Positions 51,286 to 63,815 of a stretch of 64,000 nucleotides of DNA are shown one piece after another. The stretch comes from Isoetes taiwanensis. Taxonomy: Eukaryota; Streptophyta; Lycopodiopsida; Isoetales; Isoetaceae. Location of the stretch: positions 1,614,754 to 1,678,753 of the forward strand of contig JAJEKV010000051.1 of the NCBI GenBank assembly GCA_021234155.1, given 5' to 3'. The translations under genes and the position numbers were made by a program. The notes beneath the pieces were generated by a model, which saw nothing but the letters and a program-made list of their open reading frames with translations, ran no database searches and had not been told where the DNA came from. The number at the start of each line of letters is the position of its first letter. Positions within the stretch are counted from its first letter, which is position 1.

Positions 51286-53252
51286 AGGAAGAGATGTCAC
51301 GCAATTTGCAGGGGTGAAGCAATCAACATCCTCAACACTTTTCGGGCAACACGATAACAACAAGAGGACTCGACGTATGAGACGTCGATGGAGTCGAAGA
51401 AACAATATCGGATACAGAGTCGTCCTTTAGCTGCCAAGACAAAGCGTTCAAGATGAAAGATCTTTTTCAACGACGCCACCTTCAGGCTTTGAAAAGCGGC
51501 ATGGAAGATTTCAAGTGATCAACTACACCATCAAAGCCACCAGCAATGAGAGGCTTCTAACGAACAAAGTCAACCTCTACATCAAAGAGGAGCCACCGTC
51601 AAGGAAACTGAAGTATCGAGAGACTCGGAAGAGCGTTACCTTGCTACTTCAAGCAGGCAACGAGTGGATGAGCTTCTAGCAAGGTAAAGGATCTAAGGCC
51701 ATGGGGCCTAGTAGGTTAAATGTAGGGACGGTAACATCCATATTGGGATTAGAAGGCATTTATAGATATTCTCGCTGAAAGGATTGCCCCAATATTGAGC
51801 TAAGCGTCAAGGATTGGGAAGGAAATGCATAGGAGTAACTAAAATTATACACGATTGTTAACAGACATCCAACATATTGAAACCACTTGGTGAGATTGAT
51901 CACCTCGCTAAGAAGGATTCATTGCTAGGATATTTGTTGACCATGTATAAATCTAATACCTCCAAAGAATAATCCAACCGAAAGAAAAGAAGTAATCTAA
52001 CAAGTCTGGCCAACTTGTTACGATGGCATCAATTCAATTGGTAGGAATATTCCAAGAGTTTAAATAGCTAAGAAAGGGGGAATCTCTAGAATATAAAAAG
52101 AATAGTACACATAAAGGTACATCTAAAATAAAATTATAGTAATCAAATAGTCTTTTGAGACAAAAGGAATTGTCATGATGACAAAACCTTGTGGTTTAGA
52201 ATCGTTCTAACTAAGTAGGTAACCCATAACTATATTGAAATAAATGATAACATAATATGTGCATCCATCTTAGATGGTTATATATGTTAGCTAAGGCTAG
52301 TAAATTAATGCGCTAAGTAAGAAGCGTATAACCTCTTAAGAGGAGAGAATAGATATGACGTTGTGTACAACGTCATTGAAGGGTGCATGACCATTTTAAT
52401 TTCAAAGAAAGTGGAGGGGCTCAATCTTATGATTGAACGTACTTGCATCTTAGGAATTGAAGGGCCATCGAATTGACCGAATAGAGCCGAAGCGAATGAA
52501 CAGGAGGCCTTCAGCGTCTTGGGGCCGGCGTAGTAGCTAACTACACCATTGAAGTGGAGCAAAACTATGGGAGCAATACAACGACCAAGTCATCTCCGAA
52601 TTACTCGACGCCGGCTCAATGGGTGGATGCATTCTAGCCTTAGGTAAGGTGTGCGCATGTATTATAAGCTTTAATGTGTCTTATTGATAAGTTAAATATA
52701 GATCCTAATAACTGCATAGAATTTGCTGTATGTATATGTATCATAGGAAAATAAGTTAAATAACAACTTGATAATGTGAGGTAGCATGTTAACTAATCCT
52801 TACATGAAGGATGCAATTCCTTCAAGGATAGCTATATGACCTCGGGTCCTTATAAATATAAATAGAAAATAGAATTCAGATATACTTAAGTGTATCTTAG
52901 GGATATACTTCCAAAGGTAATGCAAGACCCAAGGAAGAGAATAAGAAGCACATCTAATTCTTGTGTATGATAATTAAAACCTTGTCTATGTAACAATAGG
53001 TCTAAACCAGTGTTATTGTTAAAATAATCGCGATCTAAAAGTCCTTAAATATTGCAAAGCTTAGAGTAAATCTAATTGTACTATCGGATAATGTATCCGA
53101 TACTATGATAATGTTAATTCATGAATATCACCTTAGAGTAATTCTAATAATTGTGTAAGTATAATAGTAATAAATTGTATGCATCAAGTTGGTTGCAGGA
53201 CAGGAAGATCCCAAGGTGGGGAGACTCCTGATGCTACGGACAGCATCAATTC

Positions 53253-53265
53253 AAGGTGGGGAGAA
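53253..53265 (+). other. polypurine tract of G3
   Basis: AAGGTGGGGAGAA, the same tract as in G2, directly before the LTR. Confidence 0.85.
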
Positions 53266-54812
53266 TGTGACGTTCCAGCATATCATACGGTATGAATATG
53301 TATATTATACTGACACGTCACTAGTACATGTCGACTTCGGGGCGACATGTACCGCAATGGCAAGTAAAGGGTAGTACCCTAGAGTGCGACCTTGTGAACC
53401 ATTATATTGCACATGTTAAGCGACATGTGAATATAATCCCTTTTTGCCACGTGGCAATGACCCATTGACCAAAAGGGACCAGCCTTAAATGCGTGGAGAT
53501 AAAGGGGCATAAACCTAAAGGGAAACCCTTTTCGGTTCTCCCACGAGTCTCGGATTGGAGCGGCGGAGGATGCATTTCCGCTGAGCGGGCAGGCAGTAGG
53601 ATCTCGGGTTGCCTTTCGATCCAAGATCGGCCGGACCGAGATCGGCGGCATGGGCAGCTTTCGGAGGGTGGGAGCCGGCCAAGATGTGGGTGGGTGGTTG
53701 ATTCAATAGGTAGATCCGGAGTTATCGGGCCTCTTTCGGTGGGTTTAGCATCCATTCTTAGCTATAGGCGACCCCTACGACCTAAGAATGATAGACATTA
53801 ACAAAGGAACCTAACCATGTATGATTAGATAGATTAGAATAGATGTATTACGGTTATGTTCGATTCTGTTGATGATGTTTTGACATTCTATGCGCCACTC
53901 TTGTGTATTGGGAAGGGGGGTAGAGACCCAGGGCCCAAGTAGTTGTATGATCATAGTTAGCCCATTAATTCCCAATTAATACGGCCTGTGCATAAGAGCC
54001 CTTTGGTTTGTGGGTGGCGGAGCTAGACCGGTGACAAGGAAGGGCTTGTCGATCCTGATTGATCCCTCAGTGCGTAGCGGCGGCGGGGAACATTGTGGGC
54101 TAGGCCTAATACCACAGCATTGCGTGAGGCGGGGGTATGGGCTCGACACCTCTTGGGTGATCGTCATCTTCTAGGGTTCAAGTCGTATCTGACGGTGGCT
54201 CTCTAGCTTCGCTTTGTGATTGGCATGAACCTTCTGGAGGAGAGTGATCTCCTCACGCCTCATCGGGGCTGGGGAGATGCAACCCGGTAGTAGCCCCTTT
54301 GGCTATGAACCCGGCGGGCTACGGTCGAGACTCAATACTTTTCAGCCTATATCGCAAAGTATGCACAGAGGGGCGGATGGAGTGGACTACCCAACGACCA
54401 TGTTTCTATGCCAGCCAAATCCATTTGCCATGAATTACATGCGCATTGTTATCCGAGAGACCCAAGCCGTCGAGTCTTTCCCCAAGAGTCCGAGCACGGG
54501 TAGGATTTCCCCATGTTATGTTGATGTCTTGATGTGTTGTTGCGACTCTTTGTGATATGGTGGACCACCCTTGAGGTGGGTATGTTATTGTTGATTGATG
54601 TCATGTGCTCATGTGTGTTTTGCGCTTCGCGGCTAGATCGATCCAGGGGAGGCGGGATGAATGACACGTCCATTCTTCCCCGTCGGGTTCTTAACCATCG
54701 GCAAAGGGCCGATGTTAGGTGGGCGGCCTCATGTTAGCGGCGGATGCTGGTTTGAGGATGATCTCCGTTTGTATACGATCGGGGCATCATTATAGGGCTG
54801 GGGCCGTCCTGA
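53266..54812 (+). repeat. G3 3' LTR
   Basis: Starts TGTGACGTTCC and shares blocks such as GTATTGGGAAGGGGGGTAGA and GGGGCGGATGGAGTGG with the G1 and G2 LTRs. The 3' end is approximate (GGCCGTCCTGA near 54812). Confidence 0.75.
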
Positions 54813-55399
54813 TAATCCGTTTACGGCTTCCCATAGGCATAAGTTTGATTAAAATATCCACATGACCTGTGCCAAGAACAAAACAAACGGCAAATACCGA
54901 AGCAACTGCAAAATACCTAGCAATGAGTCCGTCTTTAGTGCAAAATACCCAAAAACTTGAAAGCATTTCGTATCGGGCTAGGCTAGAGCAGAGAAGAAGG
55001 ACGCGTGTCGGATCTAGAAATCTCCATCAGTGGGAAGAAACGAAACTGCAACACTATTTTTTATTGAGAAAGTGAAAAGCGTAAGAGCAATGCCAGAATC
55101 GAAACAAATAAACTAGACATGCAAATGCAAAAATAGTTTTGTGCACAAAAAAGGAGGGATCGCTTGCAAAAATAGGGATATGAAGGTTATCTTTGGCGGG
55201 GACATTACGGCGCCCGCTCCGCGAAACCTGGAAGATATTCTGCTTATAAAATTGACAAATTTTAACAGTAATTTCAAGCAAACATTTATTACGTTAGGCC
55301 ACAGGCATCTGAGGCTATTTTCTAGCCGAGAAAGGGGGCGCGTTTCTAGCCAGAAAGATAGCCAGGGGGCGTTCCCTTATATGAATGGTGGGCTCAGGA
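54813..55399. other. unassigned sequence, no gene seen
   Basis: Short frames on both strands without recognisable motifs. Confidence 0.4.
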
Positions 55400-55409
55400 T
55401 AGTCTTACC

Positions 55410-55975
55410 CTGGTTTTGAGGATCCCGGAGGTGAAAATATCGGCCTCTCGACGGAACCCGATGGAACACCGCCATCTCTCGACGGAACCCGTTCCAGGCC
55501 CCTCCATTTCACTGTACTGACTGACACATGTGAGGGGCCCTAGGCCAATCTCGGCCGTCCACTCCCGCGACACATCTGGGCCATCCGTGGCGTTCCCCCC
55601 CTCCGGTATCACCATAAAAGGTACGCCGTGATCCCGCCATCCGGAATCACCAACATGTGATACCGGCCTCCGGGATCCTCTTGTTGTGGCTAATAACGCC
55701 TCCGAAATCAGCCATGGTAACCCCGGAGCATCTGGGATCTCCGCATCCGTGGGTGTGATTCCCTCCTCACGGTATTACCAATGCATTGGCGATATCGGTG
55801 CCCGATATAGGCGGATTATCCCCTCCTCGGGATCACCACCATGGCCAATAGTGGGGGCGGGGTGTGTCTTACCCTCAAGATCCCGTGAGGATATTTGGTG
55901 AGGTCGTCCTCTGGATCACCATTTTGTGGTTAATAACAGGGAAGATCCCCGGCCTCCGGGATCCCCGCGTACTTT
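55410..55975. repeat. left GGATC-rich subterminal repeats
   Basis: Irregular copies of CCTCCGGGATC(A/C)CC spaced 30-70 bp apart. Confidence 0.65.
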
Positions 55976-56188
55976 ATCCCTGAAAATCAACGGTGTCGGC
56001 GACGTGGACTCCATGACATGGGAGGTTGGAAGCCACCCTCAGGGATCCCACTTGTTGTCGAAATTTCTCTGTCTTCTTTGCATACCTGGATGCATTTTTA
56101 GCGCCACGGCGACTATGGATGATTTAGAGTTGGAGAAAGAAGATAGCATGGGTATTTATCTGCTTAAGATGATTTTTAGGAGGTAAAA

Positions 56189-58690
56189 ATGATTTTGAGC
56201 TCCCATTCTGCCATTCTCATTTGTGGGCTGAAATACATGTGGAGTCATCCCTTAATGGCACATTCGACCATAGCAACCTACTTTGGTTTCCCAAAAGCCG
56301 CGAAGTTCCTTCCAGTTCATGGAGGTGGAAAAATGCTTGTCTGCGGACACTGCTATTTCCCAACAAACCGTGTTCAAGACTTCATTCTTGGAGAGCAAAG
56401 TAATTGTGTGGCACCTTGCAGTTTCAATTTAAGGAGTTCTAATCCCGAGAGGGTGCTAAAGAGGCCAACCGGGGATTCTTTTGGCTATGAAGAGGTATGC
56501 ATGTCTGAAACTCTATCCTCTAGTTTAATTGTATTGTTTCTATATTAGAAAACATTATAGTAGTTTCCAACGAGACGATAGAATTCAATCCAATAGGCTT
56601 CTTTTTCAGAAGTATGTTTATTCTTAGATTTACATGCACTATTTCCATACACTAATTTTCAACACTCAAAACAGTCATTAGTGCATATATGGGCTCCAAG
56701 ACAAGACATTGAACACTCATATGGTTGTTGATGGACCACCCCAACCTGGCACACACAAGAAAAAGGGTGAGGGGGGAGAGAGTGTGTGTAGGGGCTGCCA
56801 ATGCCATTTTGCCATTAGACAACTCTATCTTCCCCCAGATTGCTCACAAGTTACATATTATGGATTTGAGCATAAGAATCTCCAAGGTGAGCCTTGCCAT
56901 TGTAAATTTGTTGATGCAGAGAAGGGTATCAGGTTCAAGCTAGCACCGTGGATCTCTCAGGAATTGAGGGAATGGGTTAGAGATAAGCTCGTATTGGCAC
57001 ACACCACACAGTGTTATGAACATGCATGGGGAGAGGTGGAGATTTAAACTCAATGTGCATGGCAAGGATAGCATGTGTAGGGATGGCGTGCTGAAGATCC
57101 GGGATGTTTACAACATTGAGAAGAGTGTTGTTCGAAACACTTGGAAGCTACATGAAGACCTTCCCACTAGCATCAACATGTGGGTGCAACAACATCAAGA
57201 GTCTGTGTTCTTGTATGAACAAGGTGATACGTTCCAATTGGGAGTGATGACTCCAATCCAAAGAGAGGCAATGCTAAAGTTTGGAAAGAATAGGGCCATT
57301 TGCATGGATGCAACCTTCAAAACTAATGACAAGAGGTACACTACTTGGGTCCATTTCTATTGTAGATCATTTCCAAAGTTCATTTAAAATTTAGATAGCA
57401 TTTCAATTTTAGATCCAATCAAAGCTCCTGGTTTCTATTATGCAGATACTATCTTTTTACACTCGTTGCTTTCGATGACATTGCAATAGCTTGCCATTGG
57501 CCTGTGTCATAATCAATTCTCAAAAAACTAGAGCTATCACTAAGTGGTTGAAAGCATAAAGGATTCACTATGCCTGGATGATCCGGATTGGCACCCTTCT
57601 TGCATCATTACTGACGATGCTGATGTTGAAATCAAGGCCGTGAAAAATGTAAGTTCCTAGGCAATTTATCTCCCTTCCCGTTTCTTATACTTTCTTGCCT
57701 ACTTATTATGGTAGCTAACATTATGGACTAACATTGTGCATTTGTGTAGGTTTTCCCAAATGTGCATATGCAAATATGCGTTTGGCATGTGAGGAGAGCG
57801 TGGATTAAGTGGCTACATAAAAATATAAGGAATAAAGTGCATAGTTCAAGGAGCTAGGGAATATAATGTACAAGACAGAGAGGGTCTGCGAGGGGGACAA
57901 TGAGTGCAGTGAGGAGTACAAGGAAGGCTGTCGGGAAAAGAAGCCATCAAGAGGTTGGAAGAGGTGGTGAGGAAGTATCCTCAATACTCTAAATTGGCAG
58001 ACCTACATGAGCAAGGAGTGGACTAAGAACATCATCAATGGGCATTGGCTACAAGAATGTACATGCATTCTAATCGGGGAGACCAATCTTGCCATAGAGC
58101 ATGGCATCTTGCCCTTAAGTTGTGCCTAGGCATATGTAAGCGTGCACTTGGCGTGGGAGAATTGGTGGTTGCTCTACATTCTCACAAACAATGTGGAGAC
58201 ACACATGGCTTACATGAGGTAATGTTTCTATACAACTACTTGGTCTAATTTACCTTGCTTTTGATTGATGTATAACTATCTTCTAGGTCAATGAAAAAGA
58301 ACATGGATTTGTAGTAAACACCTCACAGGAACAGATATTGGAATGTGCAATAAGAGGTGCTTGGAATATTGCTGACGAACAAGTGACATTTACCAACTTT
58401 GAGGAAGGCGAGGCTGAAGTGCAAAGCGAGTGCACTCTTGGGCAGGGCCCGTATTTTGTTGTTAGAGCACACAAGGATTGGGCATGTTGTGATTGCCCTT
58501 GGGGGCCAAGGGTAATCTATGTAACTTATCGGGTAAAAGTTATGCAAATGCTTGGCAATTCTGAGGGATCAAGATCTTTTCTGGTGTTGGGTTCCCAATA
58601 TGGGACAATTAGTGGAGGCATGGACCGCTTGAAGCCATATGAGGCCGTGCAAGAGAGTTGTGGAGACAGGGGATCCGAGGTGCTTGAGTA
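56189..58690 (+). pseudogene. Mutator-like (MULE) transposase with introns, broken
   Basis: Exon-like blocks in order: 56189-56494 (VCGHCYF, donor GAG/GTATGC); about 56672-57047 with CRGCQCHFAIRQLYLP and EHKNLQGEPCHC, a Cys/His DNA-binding region; 57016-57387 with FGKNRAICMDATFKTND, the first catalytic Asp block; about 57443-57649 with LFTLVAFDD, AITKWLKA and CIITDDADVEIKAVKN, the second Asp, ending at a GTAAGT donor. Next, from 57751, VFPNVHMQICVWHVRRAW, the CxWH motif; and 58288-58690 with a SWIM-like CCDCPWG that lacks its later ligands. Frameshifts and stops occur within exons, so it is inactive. Confidence 0.78.
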
Positions 58691-59104
58691 GGCATAGGAG
58701 ATGTGTCTCCCTAGCAAACATGCAATCAAGTGGACTTGGACAAGTCTAAGGCCTTCTTGGAGGCAGTAATATTTAGAGTGATGTCTAGGGTTGGCAAAGA
58801 TCCTAATATTTTAGTTGCAAGCTGATTCTCTCATGGGGCAGCTCGATTTTAGACTTGAGAAGATGGACATAGGCGACACAAGCACTAATATATCAAGTCT
58901 ACCTGAGCTTACCTTAGAAGTGTAATGTGGTACTAGCTTGGAAAGGCTCAAGCCTGTATAGAACTTGGAAAATGGAAGGTGAAGGAACCAAAGAAGAGTT
59001 GGAAGGAAGTTGAGATGAAGGCTTTATGTAAGTCGCCTTAAGTCGGCCACCTAGTCCAAACTTTTGGGGGCTGAAACCTGAGACTTAAAACTGCCTATCT
59101 AGTG

Positions 59105-59790
59105 ATCCTGGAGGAGCATATCCCGCCGGACGGGATATTTTAATGGTTAAGTTTCTTTATTTGGCCCTTCCATGGACTGGGGATCCCGGAGGATGGATTC
59201 TCAACCTGGTGATCCCCTCCTCCGGGATCACCAGGCAGATGATTTCGTCCTTGGGATCCCCATGCAGATGATTACGTCCTCCGGGATCCCCGGGCAGATG
59301 AGTTTGTCCCCCGGGATCCCCAGCTCGTGGACACCAATTTTAATGGCTTAGTTATTTTATTTGGCCCTTCCATGGACTGGGGATCCTGGAGGAAGGATTC
59401 ATCTGCCTGATGATCCCCTCCTCCAGGATCCCCAGGCAGACAATTTCGTCCTTCGGGATCACCATATTAATCATTCCGTGCTCCAGGATCACCACGCCAT
59501 TTCGGGATCCCAGAGGACGGTCTCATTTGCATGGTGATCCTGGAGATCGGGATCACCATGCAGATGAAGCCATCCTCAGGGCCCCATCTGGCAGATGGGA
59601 TTTCTTTAATGCTTTGTCTTTTCGTAAGGTTGTTTTATTATTGCCCCTTCCCTCCTCCCCCTTTCCTCCCCTCCCCCTCCTCCCCCCCCCCCCCACCCCT
59701 GGCGGATCCCCAAGGGCGACATAGTGCATAGTGATCCCACCTTCCGGGATCACCATGCAAATGATTCCGTCCTCAGGGATCACCATCCGT
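59105..59790. repeat. right GGATC-rich subterminal repeats
   Basis: Many copies of GGGATC(A/C)CC(A/G)(G/T)GCAGATGA-like words. A ~65-bp unit starting TTTTAATGG and containing CCCTTCCATGGACTGGGGAT occurs twice, about 200 bp apart (59137 and 59337). A poly-C run interrupts at about 59682. Confidence 0.7.
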
Positions 59791-59845
59791 ACAAGCGGGA
59801 TTTTTAATTGTTTGTTTCTAGGCACAGGGTAGAAGCATGAAAGGG

Positions 59846-62030
59846 TGGGCAAAAAAGTGCCGGTATTTTACATTTACAAATTCAAAATGTAAGGAAATCC
59901 CCCCTTCCCAAAATTATTATTCTTGGAATGAATCATTAATAGGGCAAATAATTTTGAACTCTCCTCCGGCTCTCTGTTCAACCTCCCTCCCGCTCGAACC
60001 TCCATGGCCCAGAAGCTTGACATCCATATTCCGAACCTCCATAGCCAAGATCGGGACCTCCATAGCCAAAAGCTTGCATTTTCGGAGAAATTGAAGCTTG
60101 CAGGAGCAGAACATGACGAAGCAGCATGGAACAAAGACATCTTCAAGGAAATCTCCTGCATAACAAACCTGTAAAGCCCATGCCAAGGTCTCCCACTAGA
60201 ACTGCCGCCCGAAAACTCAAGAGTGGGTCTTCTTGAGATCGGGAGGTCTTGCCGCCCGAGTTTGACAAGGTAAGCATCGAGGCGGCTTAGGAGCAACAAT
60301 TTTGATAGCATGTTTCGGGGCTAGTGCAAATAGTCTTGGGATGTTTGGGGTTAAAGCCCCTTGTCAAAGTCTTGAGGATTAAGCCTATTTGGATGGCAGA
60401 TTTTTTTTTCTACAGTGTATGAACACGTTTTTTGTAGGAAAGACATTGCAAATCATCACATTCCATTGTATTTTGCCCGAGCATATGCACTTCATTACAA
60501 AGGAGTAAGCATTGATTGGGATGAGATGAAAACAAGTGCAAGTCTTCATTCAAAAGGCTCTCAAAAAGAATCTGACTGGCGAAGTAGCTTCTGATAAAGT
60601 CTTCCAATGTTAAAGCTATTAAATGTATGCCTCAGGTAGAATTGGGGCAGCAGTTGGAAATGATGAAAAGGTGGAGGGAAAGAAGAGCATTAGATTCTAC
60701 CTCCATGCTTGATGAAATACATACTTTAAAAGAGAAAAGGAAAACAATGGAAATTGAACTGTTGAGGCATGAGAGTGATAAGAGCTTCTTGATAAGACTT
60801 GTGCAGAATAAAGATGCAAAATATGTGAGCAGTTCAGCATTATGGCAGGTTTAAAAGCAAGCGGGAAGCCAGCTGATGTGCAAATGGCTTTGGCATCCCA
60901 TTTAGAGGAGGAAAATCAAGTTATATTGCTGACTTAGATGCTCTAATGATTCCCATTGATTGTTTAAAGGCTGATTTGCAAAATTAGAAGCTGCCATTGA
61001 AAAAAATCAACAAGGATATGGAAGTTAATTCCAAGCTGCGAGAATAGAATAAAGGAGATGACTAAGCATTTGGAAAGATCAGACCCGATAGGCTGCGGCT
61101 GCTCCCATACTTTCGCACAAGGCGGGCCTTCATCCTCACATATTACCAATACTTGCGGCAAACGGTGATTGCCTTGAGTCGACCATGGTAATATCTCCAC
61201 TTTGTGGTCATACATATTGTCTATTTTGTCTTGTATTCAGGGGTTTCAACGGCGAATACATGTGTACATGATTGTTCATGGTCAGAGGACCTGCTGACCT
61301 TTGCTTAGGAATCCCTTACGAAGGTACATCTATTTCTATTTTTATTACATAATTAGTTTGAGTGTACTTAGATGTAGTTAGTTTCCATCATGTACATAAG
61401 CGTATTAGCATTTGATTTGGCGTGGTTTTGTCTTTCTTTGTAAAGAAAATGTATTTATACATTCTTTACATTTACATGTGCCACGAAGTGCTTTTCTGGA
61501 ATTCCTTTGACTGTATTGCATATGACTGTACTTTGCATTTACATGTGATCAGAAATGCATATGAATTTAGTATTTGACTTTCCTTTACATTCAATCTTTG
61601 AATGATGTATTTGATAGGGTGTATTGATAAAATATTTTGTTCTTTACATTTTACATATGTTAAAAAATGCATTTGAATTTAGTATTTGGTTTTCCTTTAC
61701 ATTCGATAGCTATGCACACTAATGTACTTCTATTTTGTCGTTACATTATCAGTGAGAAAGTTTGCTGTACTAAAACCTACTTGCATGTAATTAACATTTG
61801 TTACATTTTGATTTGCATCTGCTTGTTTTTTTTTTGATTTTGCTTCTATCTACTCTACATCTCCCCTTGATTACTGAATCAAGTGTTTACATTCTTATTT
61901 GCTTATGATCCCAATTGTGTCAATGCGGGATATGGGTAGTATCAAGAAAGCAAAGAAGTAAAGCTGCGGGTAAACTAAACAATTCATGTTTAGGTGCACT
62001 ATGCTTAAGTTACGAATATAGCAAAATCTT
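59846..62030 (+). other. unassigned sequence with short exon-like frames
   Basis: 60004-60174 is a 56-codon plus frame starting MAQKLDIHIPNLHSQ. 60627-60854 encodes a charged, probably coiled-coil segment (MLDEIHTLKEKRKTMEIEL). Between 61540 and 61710 an AT-rich word (ATGCATNTGAATTTAGTATT) is repeated at a ~114-bp interval. Nothing recognised; it may be upstream exons of the protease gene below. Confidence 0.35.
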
Positions 62031-62258
62031 ATGTTGTAGGTGAAAAGCGGGATGTTGTTGGGAAGGGGTTGCATTTACCATTCTCGGACATCCCAATTCT
62101 TGAACTTGGCACAAAAGATCTTTCTTTATATCGATGTCGGAAGTCCATCCACATCTACATCACCTTTGAGAATTGCAACAACTCATAAGCAATCGGTCAC
62201 GGGGACTTGGAGACCGAGGGCTACTTGGATAAAACTTGAAATTGTGGAAGGTAGGGTG

Positions 62259-62300
62259 ATTGCATTACGATTACATTACGATTACATTACGATTACATTA
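62259..62300. repeat. short tandem repeat, unit GATTACATTAC
   Basis: About four copies of an 11-bp unit. Confidence 0.85.
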
Positions 62301-63200
62301 AGATTGCATATGTTGTAGTTAGAGTTCACTAATGTTCAATATTTTGCGGCGAGAGGTTGTTTTCAAAAGAGATCCCAAATTTGTTGAAGCCCAGACGCTA
62401 TTGTTGCGACAACAAAATTTGAAAGCCGGAAAGTAATTCTCTCTCCTTTTCAGGGGTTTCTTTATTTATTTTTTTGTATTTTGAAACTTACGTTGGCGTG
62501 TTTACGATAAAATTCTTTGAAGATGTTGGTGGCGACATTGAAAGCGATCCACGAAGCTTTGTTGAAGTTCAAGTTGAGGAAAAGTCTTGTTCTTTGGCGG
62601 TCGCGTGTTTCTTTTTGTCTTGCTTTCAAAACATTAGAATGAAGCACTTTCTTTACTTCAGAGACTTGCGACGATTCAATGGAGCTAGATGATGTTGAAG
62701 AAGCCTTGGAGATTGCAGCCAAGGCTACTACTAAATTTATGGTCAAAGCTGATGCCAAAATAGCTGGAAAAAAGAGAGTGCAAACTAGAGCGGGGACATC
62801 CATTTGCAAAATGGTAATTGCTAGCTTACATTTACTTAGTTATACTTCCCCGGTAGCTTATTAGATTTTACTTTCGTTTTGCGGGTCTAAACCAACTTTG
62901 GAAAGCGAGAGATTGAAAGGTATCAATTTATGCTTTATTGTCATAGATCAATTGTTAATATGACACTAACATCTTGGATCTGACAACAGAAATGATGACA
63001 AGGATAAACTTATGGAATTCACGCCATTCACGCCATTCAAGAACTGTCCGCCGACTGAAATGAAAGTGGTTGCATCTGACGTAGCAATTTTATGTGCAAC
63101 TAAAAATGAGTAGCCGCTTAGTGGATCTTTATGACAGGTAATAACCTGGTTGTAACCGAGTTGTATTTGTTGCTATTCCTTGTCTCTAATATTAACCTTA
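62301..63200 (+). other. exon-like frames ahead of the protease
   Basis: 62679-62864 reads MELDDVEEALEIAAKATTKF; 63010-63110 reads FKNCPPTEMKVVASDVAILC. I do not recognise either. They may belong with the Ulp1-like part downstream. Confidence 0.3.
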
Positions 63201-63212
63201 ATATAATCCAGG

Positions 63213-63815
63213 TGCTTGCATGTGACATTGCCTTCCGAGTGGAAGAGCAAAATCTTTTTTAATCATGCTTACAACTATATAAGGTTTAGAGAAGCTACCA
63301 GCAGCAAAAGAAAGGGTGAATCAGCTGAAGGATCACCCACCATCATTGAAATAATGAAATCAGGGATGAAAGGGATTGTGGTAGCTAAATGCCATCATAT
63401 CCTTGCACCTATCCTTGAGAATGACCATTTTGTGCTGGCTGTTTTTACGCTCGCACCATCGATTCAAGATCCTATCTTGCCAGCAATTCCGTCTTGAATC
63501 CTCTTACGAGGTTATCACGACGAGCGAGAAAGCAATCAAAGGGTATGTAATACTTTAAGTTGTTGCTTTGCTTTTCTTCGCTATTTCGGTTTGCTAAATT
63601 TTGTGATATGTAGGCTGCACACACAAATGTTAACCCTATCGATCGGTCAAGTATCTAGAGGTGTCGATTTCATGAAGAGAAATAATGTTAATCGGATTCA
63701 GCAAGTAGAGGTGCCACAGCAGCCCGATTTAATATCATGTGGGTTGTATGTGATGGAATTTATGCACAAATATGTTGAAGCTCTTGTCTCTGGTAGAGAT
63801 ATGGAAGTAAGTTGT
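63213..63815 (+). pseudogene. Ulp1/C48 SUMO-protease-like domain, decayed
   Basis: The first block (63216-63497) has WKSKIFFNHAYNYIRF, GIVVAKCHHILAPILENDHF and VLAVFTL, matching the Ulp1 core around the catalytic His (usually HWxLxVI). The second block (63640-63810, after a likely intron with acceptor near 63612) has VEVPQQPDLISCGLYVMEFM, matching the Gln and Cys site (QxxxxDCGxYV) with Ser for Asp before Cys. The Asp that follows the His strand is not clear. Ulp1-like genes are sometimes carried by plant Mutator-like elements, which may explain the neighbour at 55400-59845. It could also be a host-derived pseudogene. Confidence 0.7.

Larger units (their letters stand above)
50129..54812 (+). 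mobile_element. G3: decayed G1-like element, 3' part
   Basis: Internal sequence at about 51790-52060 matches G1 8300-8560 (for example GATCACCTCGCTAAGAAGGA), and 52569-52640 matches the G1 polyprotein end near 19335. A polypurine tract and LTR follow at 53253 and 53266. The 5' LTR is not found, and the left part (50129-50960) shows nothing I can match, so the start is uncertain. No histone-like frame was recognised. Interrupted by the MITE at 50964-51285. Confidence 0.65.
55400..59845 (+). mobile_element. decayed Mutator-like element with GGATC-rich ends
   Basis: A transposase relic (56189-58690) is flanked on both sides by stretches built from the same short words (CTCCGGGATCACCA, GGGATCCCC). 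The ends are set where these words begin and stop. I did not find clean terminal inverted repeats or a 9-bp target duplication, so boundaries are approximate. Confidence 0.55.

Noticed and set aside
59684-59696. Poly-C run as a structural element
   Set aside because: A simple homopolymer within the GGATC-rich array, with nothing more to support a function.
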